This document shows positions 52,273 through 62,371 of a DNA stretch of 64,000 nt, piece by piece. The position numbers and the translations under genes were made by a program. Numbering within the stretch: the first letter of the stretch is position 1; each line of letters starts with the position of its first letter. The DNA is from Flavobacterium sp. MFBS3-15 (GTDB taxonomy: Bacteria > Bacteroidota > Bacteroidia > Flavobacteriales > Flavobacteriaceae): assembly GCF_026107645.2 (NCBI RefSeq), contig NZ_JAPCHV010000009.1, forward strand, positions 116,959-180,958. The letters are read 5' to 3'. The notes beneath the pieces were generated by a model. It searched no databases. It saw only the letters and a list, made by a program, of their open reading frames with translations, and had not been told where the DNA came from.

Positions 52273-55112
52273 TATTTACCGGTTTCAATTGTAATCTCAT
52301 CTATAAAAATAAATGCCTCACCCCCTGCACCCTGGTGCCATTCCGGAAGCGTGCCGAAGTTATAGGCTTTCACTTTTATGTACCGTGCAGACGTATTACT
52401 CAAACCCACTACCATGCTGCTTGCCCTTACATCGTAATTTTGCGCAGGAATCATATTCTCAAGGGTCTCTGCCAAAGTAAAATTCACATTATCATCCGAT
52501 ACATAATATTCCACTTTTGTCGGGAATACGATCCACGCGCGTGTATCCTGCAGGAAGCGGGATGAAATGCTCTTAACAGGCATTTTTTTCTGGAGGTCGA
52601 TTACCGCTTCAAAATCCTGCCCCTGGTAGCCCTGCCAGTCGCCCTTACGCCAGTTTTCCGTCCCTTTTATCCCATCCAGCAGGCCATCGGGACCACCGGC
52701 ATGGTATTGTGGGTTGTATTTTGATTTGAGCGTGATGGTGTAGTCGTTGGGTTTTTTAAAGAATTGTGCGGTTACAGTATCGCTTTTTATTCCGTTGCCC
52801 TCATCTTTAAGCGCTTCTACAACTGAGGATGCCGTAAGTACCACAGGGTCTTTATATATTTTGAAAAGGCCTTTTTCTTTTGAATCAATACCATAAACCC
52901 GATAGTTAATAGGCATCTGCCCAGATTCAGTATCAACAAATTTCACCGTCATTTTATCTTTAAACGACTTGCTTTCTGCTTCAATAACCGGCACAGGGTG
53001 CAGAGGACTCCAGCCTTGCATTTGCTGCTTGCCATACCACTCCTTCATGAACCCAAGAAAGTAAAGTTCTCTGTTGGTGCTCCCTTTAGAAATATTGGTC
53101 GATGTCCCATCTTCAAAATGTATTTTGGCAAAATCAATGTTTGGTTCGGTAATGTCCCACAAAGGCCTGCCCGGTGTTACGGCATATACGCCCAGGCTGC
53201 TCAGCACATACCATGCGCTCATTTGCCCGCAGTCTTCATTACCAATCAGGCCATCAGGTGCATTCTTATAAAAATTGTCGAGCATGTAGTGCACCTTTTC
53301 CTTTGTTTTCTCCGGTTTGCCCGCATACGTATACAAATAGGCCATGTGGTGGCTTGGCTCATTCCCATGCGCATATTGGCCCACGAGTCCTGTAATGTCC
53401 ACCTGCTCCCTGCCGGTAGTAGTCGATGGCGCCGAGAACATCTCATCCAGCTTCGCCTCAAACTGCTGCTGCCCGCCAAAGGCTTCAATAAGCCCCATGA
53501 TGTCTTGCGGAACGAAAAACGTATACTGCCAGCTGTTCCCTTCGGTAAAGTTGTTGTTTACCTCGCGCGGGTCGAAGGGCTTGTCCCACCCGCCATTGCG
53601 TTTTGGCCTCATGTGCCCGGTTGAGGGATGGAACAGGTTTTTCCAGTTTTGCTGGCGTGTCATGAAGTAATCGTACTCCTTATCCTTACCCAATAGCTTC
53701 GCCATTTGCGCAATGCACCAGTCATCATAGGCATATTCCAGGGTTTTCGATACGCTTTCGTGCTCATCGTCAATGCTGATGAAGCCGTTACTCTTATAGG
53801 CATCCAGCCCCAGGTGGTCGAGCATGGCGCTGTGCTTTGCGGCTTCAAAGGCTTTTTCGTAATCAAAACCCTTAATGCCTTTTGCCATCGCATCGGCCAT
53901 TACCGAAACGGAGTGGTAGCCTATCATGCAGTCGGTTTCGTTGCTGGCCAGTTCCCACACCGGCAGCCTGCCGCCCTGCTCGTATTGTTTGATGAATGTA
54001 TTGATGAAATCGGCCGTACGCTTTTTATCGATGAGCGTGTACAGCGGATGCGCCGCACGGAATGTGTCCCACAGCGAAAATACCGAATAATAGTCGAAAC
54101 CTTCCGCTTTGTGGAGTTCATTGTCCCGTCCGCGGTACATCCCGTCAACATCCATGGCAATGTTGGGCTGCATCATGGTGTGGTACAACGCGGTATAAAA
54201 AACTGCCAGTTTATCCTTGTCTTTTTCCTGTATCTCAATTTTCGAAAGTTCCTTGTCCCATAGCTTTGCGGCTGCCGACTTTGCCTTTTGAAAATCCCAT
54301 CCCGGCATTTCGGCTTTCATGTTCTTTGCCGCACCTTCATAGCCTGTTGGCGAGAGCGCTACTTTTACAAGGAGCTTTTCACCGGCCTTCACATCTTTGC
54401 TGAAGCTTAATGCCAACAGCGAGCCTGCGAATTGCTTATCGGTCACTTTTGCAGGTGCAAAGGCGTTGTTGTTTACTGCTGTTATTTTCATCGGCTGGCT
54501 GAACTCAATGCGGGCATATACATACTGGTCGCGTGCCCAGGCCTCACTGCGGCGCAGCACTTCGATGGTTTTACTGTCAATTACTCTTACATCGCCCATC
54601 AGCAGCTTGTCGCGGTGGTTCAGGTCGAGAATGATGTTGGCCTGCCCTTTTTTGGCAAAGGTATATTGGTGCAGCCCCACACGTGCCGAGGCCGTTAGTT
54701 CTACTTTAATGGCATCGTCATTCAGCTTTACAGAATAATAGCCTGCCGTAGCCATTTCATTGGCATGCGAAAAGGAAGAGGAATAACTTTTATTATCCAG
54801 CTTCGGCTCCCCCATCGTAGGCATCAGCATGATGTCGCCGTAGTCGGAAACGCCCGTGCCGTTGAGGTGCGTATGGGAGAAGCCGTAAATCACGCTGTCG
54901 GAATAATGATAGCCACTGCAACCGTCCCAGCTGCCGTCGATGCGGGTATCGGGGCTAAGCTGCACCATCCCGAACGGCACCGTAGCGCCGGGAAACGTAT
55001 GCCCGTGGCCGCCGGTACCTATAAAGGGGTTGACGTGTGTTGACCACGCCGTATTTTGTGAATATGTGATTACAGAAACGAATAATGATAGTAGTAGTGT
55101 TGCTTTTTTCAT
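52272..55112 (-). CDS. GH92 family alpha-mannosidase, exported
   Basis: A 946-residue exo-acting mannosidase. ATG 55112 gives a signal peptide (KKATLLLSLFVSVITYSQ). GH92 hallmarks are VNPFIGTGGHGHTFPGATVPFG (about 25-47), SLWDTFRAAHPLY, ELASNETDCMIGYHSVSV, GNSWQYTFFVPQDI, and GNEDCGQMSAWYVLSSLG with the catalytic acidic residues. The C-terminal ~150 residues are a discoidin (F5/8 type C)-like carbohydrate-binding domain (YQGQDFEAVIDLQKKMPVKS). There is no T9SS tail, so it is probably periplasmic. It cuts alpha-mannosides, likely from N-glycan or yeast mannan sources. Confidence 0.93.
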   Translation of the reverse strand: MKKATLLLSLFVSVITYSQNTAWSTHVNPFIGTGGHGHTFPGATVPFGMVQLSPDTRIDGSWDGCSGYHYSDSVIYGFSHTHLNGTGVSDYGDIMLMPTMGEPKLDNKSYSSSFSHANEMATAGYYSVKLNDDAIKVELTASARVGLHQYTFAKKGQANIILDLNHRDKLLMGDVRVIDSKTIEVLRRSEAWARDQYVYARIEFSQPMKITAVNNNAFAPAKVTDKQFAGSLLALSFSKDVKAGEKLLVKVALSPTGYEGAAKNMKAEMPGWDFQKAKSAAAKLWDKELSKIEIQEKDKDKLAVFYTALYHTMMQPNIAMDVDGMYRGRDNELHKAEGFDYYSVFSLWDTFRAAHPLYTLIDKKRTADFINTFIKQYEQGGRLPVWELASNETDCMIGYHSVSVMADAMAKGIKGFDYEKAFEAAKHSAMLDHLGLDAYKSNGFISIDDEHESVSKTLEYAYDDWCIAQMAKLLGKDKEYDYFMTRQQNWKNLFHPSTGHMRPKRNGGWDKPFDPREVNNNFTEGNSWQYTFFVPQDIMGLIEAFGGQQQFEAKLDEMFSAPSTTTGREQVDITGLVGQYAHGNEPSHHMAYLYTYAGKPEKTKEKVHYMLDNFYKNAPDGLIGNEDCGQMSAWYVLSSLGVYAVTPGRPLWDITEPNIDFAKIHFEDGTSTNISKGSTNRELYFLGFMKEWYGKQQMQGWSPLHPVPVIEAESKSFKDKMTVKFVDTESGQMPINYRVYGIDSKEKGLFKIYKDPVVLTASSVVEALKDEGNGIKSDTVTAQFFKKPNDYTITLKSKYNPQYHAGGPDGLLDGIKGTENWRKGDWQGYQGQDFEAVIDLQKKMPVKSISSRFLQDTRAWIVFPTKVEYYVSDDNVNFTLAETLENMIPAQNYDVRASSMVVGLSNTSARYIKVKAYNFGTLPEWHQGAGGEAFIFIDEITIETGK

Positions 55113-55134
55113 TTTTTCGGAAGGAAAATTTTGA

Positions 55135-55142
55135 TAAAGATA
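55135..55142 (-). promoter_or_regulatory. -7 box of GH92-WG operon
   Basis: TATCTTTA on the minus strand, one base from TAnnTTTG, 22 bases before the ATG at 55112. It faces the DinB promoter in a short divergent region. Confidence 0.35.
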
Positions 55143-55188
55143 AAGAAATCCTGATGTAAAAATTCGCCAATCCAATGGTGAAATTCGT

Positions 55189-55196
55189 TATATTTA
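55189..55196 (+). promoter_or_regulatory. -7 box of DinB-like gene
   Basis: TATATTTA is one base off TAnnTTTG and 19 bases before the ATG at 55216. Confidence 0.35.
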
Positions 55197-55215
55197 TACT
55201 CCAAACAAAACAATT

Positions 55216-55671
55216 ATGGAACACCAATTCAGGATCACGCGCGTAAGCCGTGAAATTTATGATCGCTATTTTGACACGTATTCGCTGGAACAGCTAAACA
55301 GGATACCGCCCGGTTTTAGCAACAACCTGATATGGAATATCGGGCATATCATCGTGTCGCAGCAACTATTGGTATATGGCGGTGCAGGAGAGCAGCTGCA
55401 TGTAAGCGACGAGCTGGTGAGCAAATACATGCGGGGTACAAAACCGGAATATGACCTCTCGCAAAAAGAAGCAGATGAAATACGCGCACTATTGTTTACC
55501 CCCGTTGAGAGGACGGAGCAGGATTACTACAATAAGCTATTTAAAACATTTACCGAACGCACAACCCAGCTTGGCTTTACGCTCTCAAGCGTGGAGGATG
55601 CCATCAGCTTCAACAACTACCACGAAGGCATTCACCTTGGGATCATGATGAGCATCAGGAAGTTCCTTTAA
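55216..55671 (+). CDS. DinB family protein
   Basis: A 151-residue four-helix bundle of the DinB/YfiT-like superfamily. The metal-site candidates are His in NLIWNIGHIIVSQQ (~45-47) and the pair in FNNYHEGIHLGIMMS (~134-147). Such proteins bind a divalent metal and many are thiol-dependent transferases; the substrate is unknown. It is transcribed divergently from the GH92 operon and convergently with the DUF3298 gene. Confidence 0.85.
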   Translation: MEHQFRITRVSREIYDRYFDTYSLEQLNRIPPGFSNNLIWNIGHIIVSQQLLVYGGAGEQLHVSDELVSKYMRGTKPEYDLSQKEADEIRALLFTPVERTEQDYYNKLFKTFTERTTQLGFTLSSVEDAISFNNYHEGIHLGIMMSIRKFL

Positions 55672-55707
55672 TCCGGAGTTTGCTCACCCGGAACTCAAAA
55701 CCCAAAA

Positions 55708-56505
55708 CTATTTAATTTTAAGATAGGGCTCTGCTTCACTATACGGAATCTCCAGTTTTTTTGCACCATCGGCAAATGAACTTATCTCTACCGGATTATA
55801 GAGGAGCAACAGCCCGTTATCGGTATAAAAAATGTTTTGGGGCAGTGCGAAACGGTTGTTTTCAAACATCATTCCGCCACTGTTGATGAGCTTGCCGGCG
55901 GGGATGCCGAATTTTTTCCGGAATGCTTTTTCGGCAAAGGAGGTAAACCCTTTTTCGTCTTTAAGGATGTCCGACCGCTTCAGTGTCCTTCCGGTTTTGG
56001 CATCGATGATTACTGAACGGTTGCCTTCGTAGCCGTGTGCGCCGCCTGTAAACATATAGTTGTTTACCTTAAAGTTGATGATATTTTCGCTTTGATATTC
56101 TTTAGTGGCTTTAATTTCCGCTTCCCAGTTCCAGGCGGCTTCCTCAGGATATTTTTTGGCGAGGTCGTCGTAGGATTGGATGAACTTAGAAGTAAGTTCA
56201 TCATAATTTTTCGCATTAGTAGGCTTTTCACCAAAATAGACAATGCTTCTTACCACCCTGAAAACTGCATTGTTAATGCTGTCTGCAAGGCCATCAACGC
56301 CTAAAGCTTCTTCGATTTTTATGTCCACATACGAGCATTTCTTTTGGCAAATGGTGCTTTTTTTAGTGTAGGACTTTTGCTCAAAGCTAAGAGGTACAGC
56401 TTCAGCGGGCGCTTCGGTTACAACTGTAGTTGTCGTTTCTTCTTTTTCTTTTTTACATCCGGCGAGCAGTATCAGTGCAAGGGCAAAGGTGAGGCAGCTT
56501 TTCAT
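55708..56505 (-). CDS. DUF3298/DUF4163 domain lipoprotein
   Basis: A 265-residue protein. ATG 56505 gives a lipoprotein signal, KSCLTFALALILLAGC, then KKEKEE; a longer frame upstream runs through noncoding DNA. The rest matches the DUF4163-DUF3298 layout: WNWEAEIKATKEYQSENIIN, YMFTGGAHGYEGNRSVIIDA and KTGRTLKRSDILKDEKGFTS are diagnostic. The role may be anti-sigma- or RsiV-like lysozyme binding in other groups; none is shown here. Confidence 0.87.
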   Translation of the reverse strand: MKSCLTFALALILLAGCKKEKEETTTTVVTEAPAEAVPLSFEQKSYTKKSTICQKKCSYVDIKIEEALGVDGLADSINNAVFRVVRSIVYFGEKPTNAKNYDELTSKFIQSYDDLAKKYPEEAAWNWEAEIKATKEYQSENIINFKVNNYMFTGGAHGYEGNRSVIIDAKTGRTLKRSDILKDEKGFTSFAEKAFRKKFGIPAGKLINSGGMMFENNRFALPQNIFYTDNGLLLLYNPVEISSFADGAKKLEIPYSEAEPYLKIK

Positions 56506-56569
56506 ATAGTATGGTGTTATTCTTTTGCAAAAGGTGGCCTGTAGTGTTACACACGTAACCAATTTCCAG

Positions 56570-56577
56570 TAAATTTG
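56570..56577 (+). promoter_or_regulatory. -7 box of transsulfuration enzyme gene
   Basis: TAAATTTG matches TAnnTTTG, 33 bases before the ATG at 56611. Confidence 0.45.
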
Positions 56578-56610
56578 CCTAAAATTTTCGACAAACAAAC
56601 TACACGTTAT

Positions 56611-57753
56611 ATGAAATTTAACACGAAAACCATACACGGCGGCCAGCATCATGATCCCTCAACAGGGGCAGTAATGCCGCCGGTTTACCAAACATCTACC
56701 TTCGTACAATCGAGCCCGGGCGTACACAGCGGCTACGAATACAGCCGTGCGGCGAACCCAACGCGTACGGCATTGGAAAATGCATTGGCAAGTATTGAAA
56801 ACGGCGCCCGCGGGCTTGCTTTTTCATCAGGTCTTGCGGCAACCGACTGCGTACTGCGTATGCTGAAAGCGGGCGATGAGGTTATTGCAATGGACGACCT
56901 GTATGGCGGTACCTACCGCATGTTTACCCGTGTGTATAAAGATAGCGGAATAAAGTTCCATTTTGTGGACATGAACGATTTGGACAAATTCCGATCGCTG
57001 TTCAATGACAATACGAAGCTGGTATGGGTGGAAACGCCCACTAACCCGTTGATGAAGCTGGCCGATATTGCCGCTGTAGCAAAAATATGCAAGGAAAAAA
57101 AGGTACTTTTTGCGGTAGATAATACTTTCGCTACACCGTACCTGCAAAGGCCGTTAGATTTGGGTGCCGATATTGTGATGCACTCGGCTACCAAGTACCT
57201 GGGAGGGCACAGCGATGTGATTGCCGGCGCACTGATAATTAAAGATGCCGAACTGGGCGAGCAGCTGCATTTTTTGCAATTTGCCACTGGGGCTACCCTC
57301 GGTCCGCAGGATTCATACCTTGTGTTGAGGGGTATCAAAACCCTGCATTTAAGGATGCAGCGCCATTGCGAGAACGGCCAAAAGGTTGCCGAATACCTAA
57401 GCAAAAACCCTAAGATCAAAGCGGTATACTACCCCGGGCTGGAGAGCCATAAGTTTTACGATCTTGCCAAAAGGCAGATGCAGGGCGGCTTTGGCGGCAT
57501 GGTGTCGTTTACCTTCGCTTCCGGTGAAAAGGCAGAGGCCATAAAATTCCTGGAGAACCTCAAAGTGTTCACATTGGCAGAATCACTTGGCGGAGTTGAG
57601 TCGCTGGCCAACCACCCGGCGCTCATGACGCATGCCTCGATTCCGGAAGATAAGCGCAAGGAGATAGGCATAAGCGACGACCTGGTGCGCCTCAGCGTAG
57701 GAATCGAAGATGCGGAAGACCTTATTGCGGATATTGAGCAGGCTTTGGGATAG
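56611..57753 (+). CDS. Cys/Met metabolism PLP enzyme (cystathionine gamma-synthase/lyase type)
   Basis: A 380-residue fold-type I PLP enzyme. ATG 56611 starts KFNTKTIHGGQHHDPSTGAV, the conserved beginning; PPVYQTSTF and YEYSRAANPTRTALENALA follow, and the PLP lysine is in HSATKYLGGHSDVIAGAL near residues 189-206. SLGGVESLANHPALMTHAS marks the C-terminal substrate site. Synthase, beta-lyase and gamma-lyase members share these motifs, so the exact reaction in methionine-cysteine interconversion is not fixed. Confidence 0.92.
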   Translation: MKFNTKTIHGGQHHDPSTGAVMPPVYQTSTFVQSSPGVHSGYEYSRAANPTRTALENALASIENGARGLAFSSGLAATDCVLRMLKAGDEVIAMDDLYGGTYRMFTRVYKDSGIKFHFVDMNDLDKFRSLFNDNTKLVWVETPTNPLMKLADIAAVAKICKEKKVLFAVDNTFATPYLQRPLDLGADIVMHSATKYLGGHSDVIAGALIIKDAELGEQLHFLQFATGATLGPQDSYLVLRGIKTLHLRMQRHCENGQKVAEYLSKNPKIKAVYYPGLESHKFYDLAKRQMQGGFGGMVSFTFASGEKAEAIKFLENLKVFTLAESLGGVESLANHPALMTHASIPEDKRKEIGISDDLVRLSVGIEDAEDLIADIEQALG

Positions 57754-57757
57754 TTGA

Positions 57758-57845
57758 TGCGGTTATTTGTGGATTTGGTTATTTGTCTTTTAAACATAAT
57801 CGAATAACCAAATCCACAAATTAGCCTGTTTAACAAATAACCGCA
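57758..57845. repeat. Nested inverted repeat after transsulfuration gene
   Basis: Outer arms TGCGGTTATTTGT (57758-57770) and ACAAATAACCGCA (57833-57845) are perfect complements; inner arms GTGGATTTGGTTATT (57769) and AATAACCAAATCCAC (57803-57817) are too. GGTTATTTG also appears twice in tandem. It may serve as a terminator, but no T-tract follows the outer stem. Confidence 0.65.
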
Positions 57846-57874
57846 TACACACATATCCAAATAAACAAAAAATG

Positions 57875-57882
57875 TATATTTG
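57875..57882 (+). promoter_or_regulatory. -7 box of gdhA
   Basis: TATATTTG matches TAnnTTTG, 46 bases before the ATG at 57929, giving one of the longer leaders in the window. Confidence 0.5.
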
Positions 57883-57916
57883 CCGAGTCTAACGAAAACG
57901 TTTTCTTAAATACTAA

Positions 57917-59272
<1,356 letters not shown>

Positions 59273-59292
59273 TCCCTTACAGATTATATGCA

Positions 59293-59321
59293 GCCTCCCG
59301 CTTTAGCGGGAGGCTTTTTTT
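59293..59321 (+). terminator. Terminator after gdhA
   Basis: GCCTCCCGC and GCGGGAGGC form a perfect 9-base stem with a TTTA loop, followed by seven T. A textbook intrinsic terminator. Confidence 0.9.
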
Positions 59322-59359
59322 ACCCGTCATACAAAAACGGCTATAAATGCGTTTTAGCT

Positions 59360-59367
59360 TATATTTG
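59360..59367 (+). promoter_or_regulatory. -7 box of porZ-recO
   Basis: TATATTTG matches TAnnTTTG and is 17 bases before the ATG at 59385. Confidence 0.5.
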
Positions 59368-59384
59368 CGCAAATAATTGCTTTG

Positions 59385-61643
59385 ATGAAAAGACTTTTTC
59401 CAATAGTTTTCCTTTTGCTTCATGTGTTGTCCTTCGGGCAGGGCAACCAAACGTGGGGAAGCTATTTTTCCTATAATAACATCCAGGACATTACACAGTC
59501 CAACAATCGTGTGTTTGCCGCATCGGAAAGCGCCATGTTTACCAAGAATGTTGGTACTAACGAAATAAAAACAATTACTTCGGTAGATGGTTTAAAGGCT
59601 GAAACCATTACTGCCATACACCACAGCCCTACCTATAGCAAAACGCTGGTAGGTAATGCCAACGGACTTTTGTTGGTTGTAAACAGTGACTTTTCTGTCC
59701 TTAATAAAATCGACATTATACAGGAGACCACAATTCCGGCAGCAAAAAAGAAAATCAACCATATTTATGAATATGAGGGTAAGGCTTACATAGCTTGTGA
59801 TTTTGGCATCGCGGTCTTCAACCTTGCTACACTTGAGTTTGGCGACACTTATTTTTTGGGGCCCCTGGGTGCAGAAATACCGGTAAACCAAACCACAATA
59901 CTCGATGGCTATATTTATGCCGGCTGCGGGGGCTTTGGTATCAGGCGCGCAACCTTTCCCAACCCCAATCTTAACGACTATAGCCAATGGACTGAGATTT
60001 TTGGTGGAGGGTGGACAGCAATACATAGCTATGCAGGCTATTATTTTGCAGGGCATCCAAGTGGTGACCTTCTCAAGCCTGAAGGAACAATTCCATGGCC
60101 GTTTGACCACCTGCCGTCTGCCGTAGTCGACCTGCGCGATGCTGCCGGCTATATGCTCGCTACATGTGCCACGCGGATAAATGTGTATAATGAGGCATTG
60201 GTACGTGTATACCAGGTCAATCTCATTCCGGGTGAAAACGTTACGTTTACCTGTGCCACAATTGTGGGCGGGGAGATATTTATCGGTACAAAGGAAAAAG
60301 GTGTATTTACAATGCCTCTGACAAACTTATCAGCGGTAACCAACATAACTCCTAACGGACCTTTGCGCAGCAATATATTTGCGCTGGAAAAAACAGCCAA
60401 TAATCTATGGGCAGCTTTTGGGGGGTATGACGGTACCTATACCCCAACCCGTACCCGGTATGGTGTAAGTAAACTGACTCAATCGGGGTGGACGTCCATT
60501 CCTTATGAAGACTTGCTTGATACCCAATCAATAGCCTCTATAACGGCAAATCCAAATAATGAGAACCAGGTCTTTTTTAATTCAGCCGAATCGGGACTGC
60601 TGAAAGTGGAGAACGATGAAGCGGTAATACGCTATACTGAGGGAAGCAACAGCCCCCTCGAAAGTGACTCTAATACATGGGTAAGAGTGTTCGATAGTGC
60701 ATTTGATAAAAACGGCAATCTTTGGGTGCTGAACAGCCTGGCTATGAATACCATAAGGAGACTGAATCCCGGTTCTAACCAATGGACATCTTATAGTGTC
60801 GACGAAGCTACAGGAATTGCTAATTATGTAAAAGTTATAGTAGACAGGAATACGACCAAATGGATGGGTACCGGGGGCAAGGGGCTTGTAGCTTTCAATG
60901 AAAACCTGAGCAATAAATTCATAGTAGTGCGCGGTGAAGAAGACAATATGCCTTCCGATGATGTAAAGGCTTTGGCCATAGACAACAACAACCGCCTGTG
61001 GATAGGTACAACCCGCGGCCTCAGGGTAATAAGCAGCATTGAACGGTTTATGACCGAGGACGAGCTTACTGCAAACGCCATCATTATAATGGAAGATGGC
61101 CTCGCACAGGAACTGATGTTTGAGCAGGTAATAACCGATATTGTTGTGGACGGCGCCAATAACAAATGGATAGGCACTGCAGGGGCAGGGGCATTTTTGG
61201 TGTCGCCGGACGGGCAGAAAACCCTTTTTCATTTCACCAAGCTGAATTCACCGCTTCCCAGCAACAACATTAATGACATAGAGATTGACCCGGTTACCGG
61301 TGAGGTGTTTTTTGCCACTGAAGGCGGTATGGTATCCTATAAAGGCACTTCTACAGCCGCTGCCGGCGACCTGAGCAAAGTATATGTGTTCCCCAATCCG
61401 GTACGTCCCAATTTTGACGGCGACGTAAACATCAGCGGACTGATGGATAACGTAAACGTAAAGATAACCGACATAGAAGGCAACCTGGTATTTGAAACCA
61501 CATCTGAAGGCGGTACCGTGCTTTGGAATACTACGGCCTTTGGCAAATACAAAGTGGCATCGGGCGTATACATGATCTTCATCGCTTCGGAAGACGGTAC
61601 CGAAACGAAGGTGAAAAAGGTGATGATCATCCGCGGCAACTAA
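59385..61643 (+). CDS. porZ: T9SS protein PorZ (LPS-delivery beta-propeller)
   Basis: A 752-residue surface protein that in T9SS organisms helps the PorU sortase complex by presenting anionic LPS for cargo attachment. ATG 59385 gives a signal peptide ending SFGQ (a TTG 3 bases earlier is possible). Two long propeller regions carry repeated strand motifs (NNRVFAASESAMFTKN, EGKAYIACDFGIAVFNLA, NNRLWIGTTRGLRVISS, NNKWIGTAGAGAFLVS), and the C-terminal VYVFPNPVRPNFDGDVNI domain is a T9SS-type tail. The porZ-recO order is usual in flavobacteria as I recall. Confidence 0.88.
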   Translation: MKRLFPIVFLLLHVLSFGQGNQTWGSYFSYNNIQDITQSNNRVFAASESAMFTKNVGTNEIKTITSVDGLKAETITAIHHSPTYSKTLVGNANGLLLVVNSDFSVLNKIDIIQETTIPAAKKKINHIYEYEGKAYIACDFGIAVFNLATLEFGDTYFLGPLGAEIPVNQTTILDGYIYAGCGGFGIRRATFPNPNLNDYSQWTEIFGGGWTAIHSYAGYYFAGHPSGDLLKPEGTIPWPFDHLPSAVVDLRDAAGYMLATCATRINVYNEALVRVYQVNLIPGENVTFTCATIVGGEIFIGTKEKGVFTMPLTNLSAVTNITPNGPLRSNIFALEKTANNLWAAFGGYDGTYTPTRTRYGVSKLTQSGWTSIPYEDLLDTQSIASITANPNNENQVFFNSAESGLLKVENDEAVIRYTEGSNSPLESDSNTWVRVFDSAFDKNGNLWVLNSLAMNTIRRLNPGSNQWTSYSVDEATGIANYVKVIVDRNTTKWMGTGGKGLVAFNENLSNKFIVVRGEEDNMPSDDVKALAIDNNNRLWIGTTRGLRVISSIERFMTEDELTANAIIIMEDGLAQELMFEQVITDIVVDGANNKWIGTAGAGAFLVSPDGQKTLFHFTKLNSPLPSNNINDIEIDPVTGEVFFATEGGMVSYKGTSTAAAGDLSKVYVFPNPVRPNFDGDVNISGLMDNVNVKITDIEGNLVFETTSEGGTVLWNTTAFGKYKVASGVYMIFIASEDGTETKVKKVMIIRGN

Positions 61644-61647
61644 ACTT

Positions 61648-62358
61648 ATGTTAGTCAGGACAAAAGCCATAGTCATCAGTTCGCTCCGGTATCAGGACAA
61701 AAGCCTTATTGTAAAGTGCTTAACAGAGTCGGACGGGGTAAAATCCTATTATGTGAGGGATGCTTTTTCCTCCAAAAAAAACGCACAAAAAACCGTATAC
61801 TTCCAGCCGCTTACCCTTTTGGAAATAGAAGCCGTACACAAGAACAAAGGCACCCTCGAATATTTTAAGGAAGTCAGGCTGGCGCATCCGTACTACACCA
61901 TCAATAGTGATATCGTAAAGACCACGATAGCCATTTTTGTTTCGGAAATGCTGCACCACTGCATAAAGGAAGAGGAGAAGAACCAAAACCTGTACTCTTT
62001 CCTGGAAACAGCACTGCTGTGGCTTGACAGCCATGACAATTCGGCCAACTTTCACCTCGTGCTGCTGATGGAGGTAACCAAGTTTCTTGGTTTTTATCCT
62101 GACAGGAACAGTTCCCATCCGTTTTTCGAAATGACCGAAGGCGTTTTTTCTCCTTATCACGGCATAAGTTGCTTAACGGAGGAGGAAACGGCATTATTCC
62201 GGACACTCATGGATTTAAAATTCGACAACAGTGGCAAGGCCTTTCATGTTTCCGAACGTCAGGCATTGCTGAAAATACTGTTGGACTACTATGCGCTCCA
62301 TCTGGAAGGTTTTAGGAAACCCAATTCGGTAGAGGTGTTGCGGGAGGTTTTTAGTTGA
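61648..62358 (+). CDS. recO: DNA repair protein RecO
   Basis: Loads RecA at ssDNA gaps together with RecR, through SSB. The N-terminal OB fold begins LVRTKAIVISSLRYQDKSLI and has VRDAFSSKKNAQKTVYFQPL; the helical domain includes LLMEVTKFLGFYPDRNSSHP. Length 236 fits the Bacteroidota version; the zinc-finger cysteines of some RecO proteins are absent. It starts 4 bases after porZ. Confidence 0.93.
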   Translation: MLVRTKAIVISSLRYQDKSLIVKCLTESDGVKSYYVRDAFSSKKNAQKTVYFQPLTLLEIEAVHKNKGTLEYFKEVRLAHPYYTINSDIVKTTIAIFVSEMLHHCIKEEEKNQNLYSFLETALLWLDSHDNSANFHLVLLMEVTKFLGFYPDRNSSHPFFEMTEGVFSPYHGISCLTEEETALFRTLMDLKFDNSGKAFHVSERQALLKILLDYYALHLEGFRKPNSVEVLREVFS

Positions 62359-62371
62359 AATTTCAAGCCCG

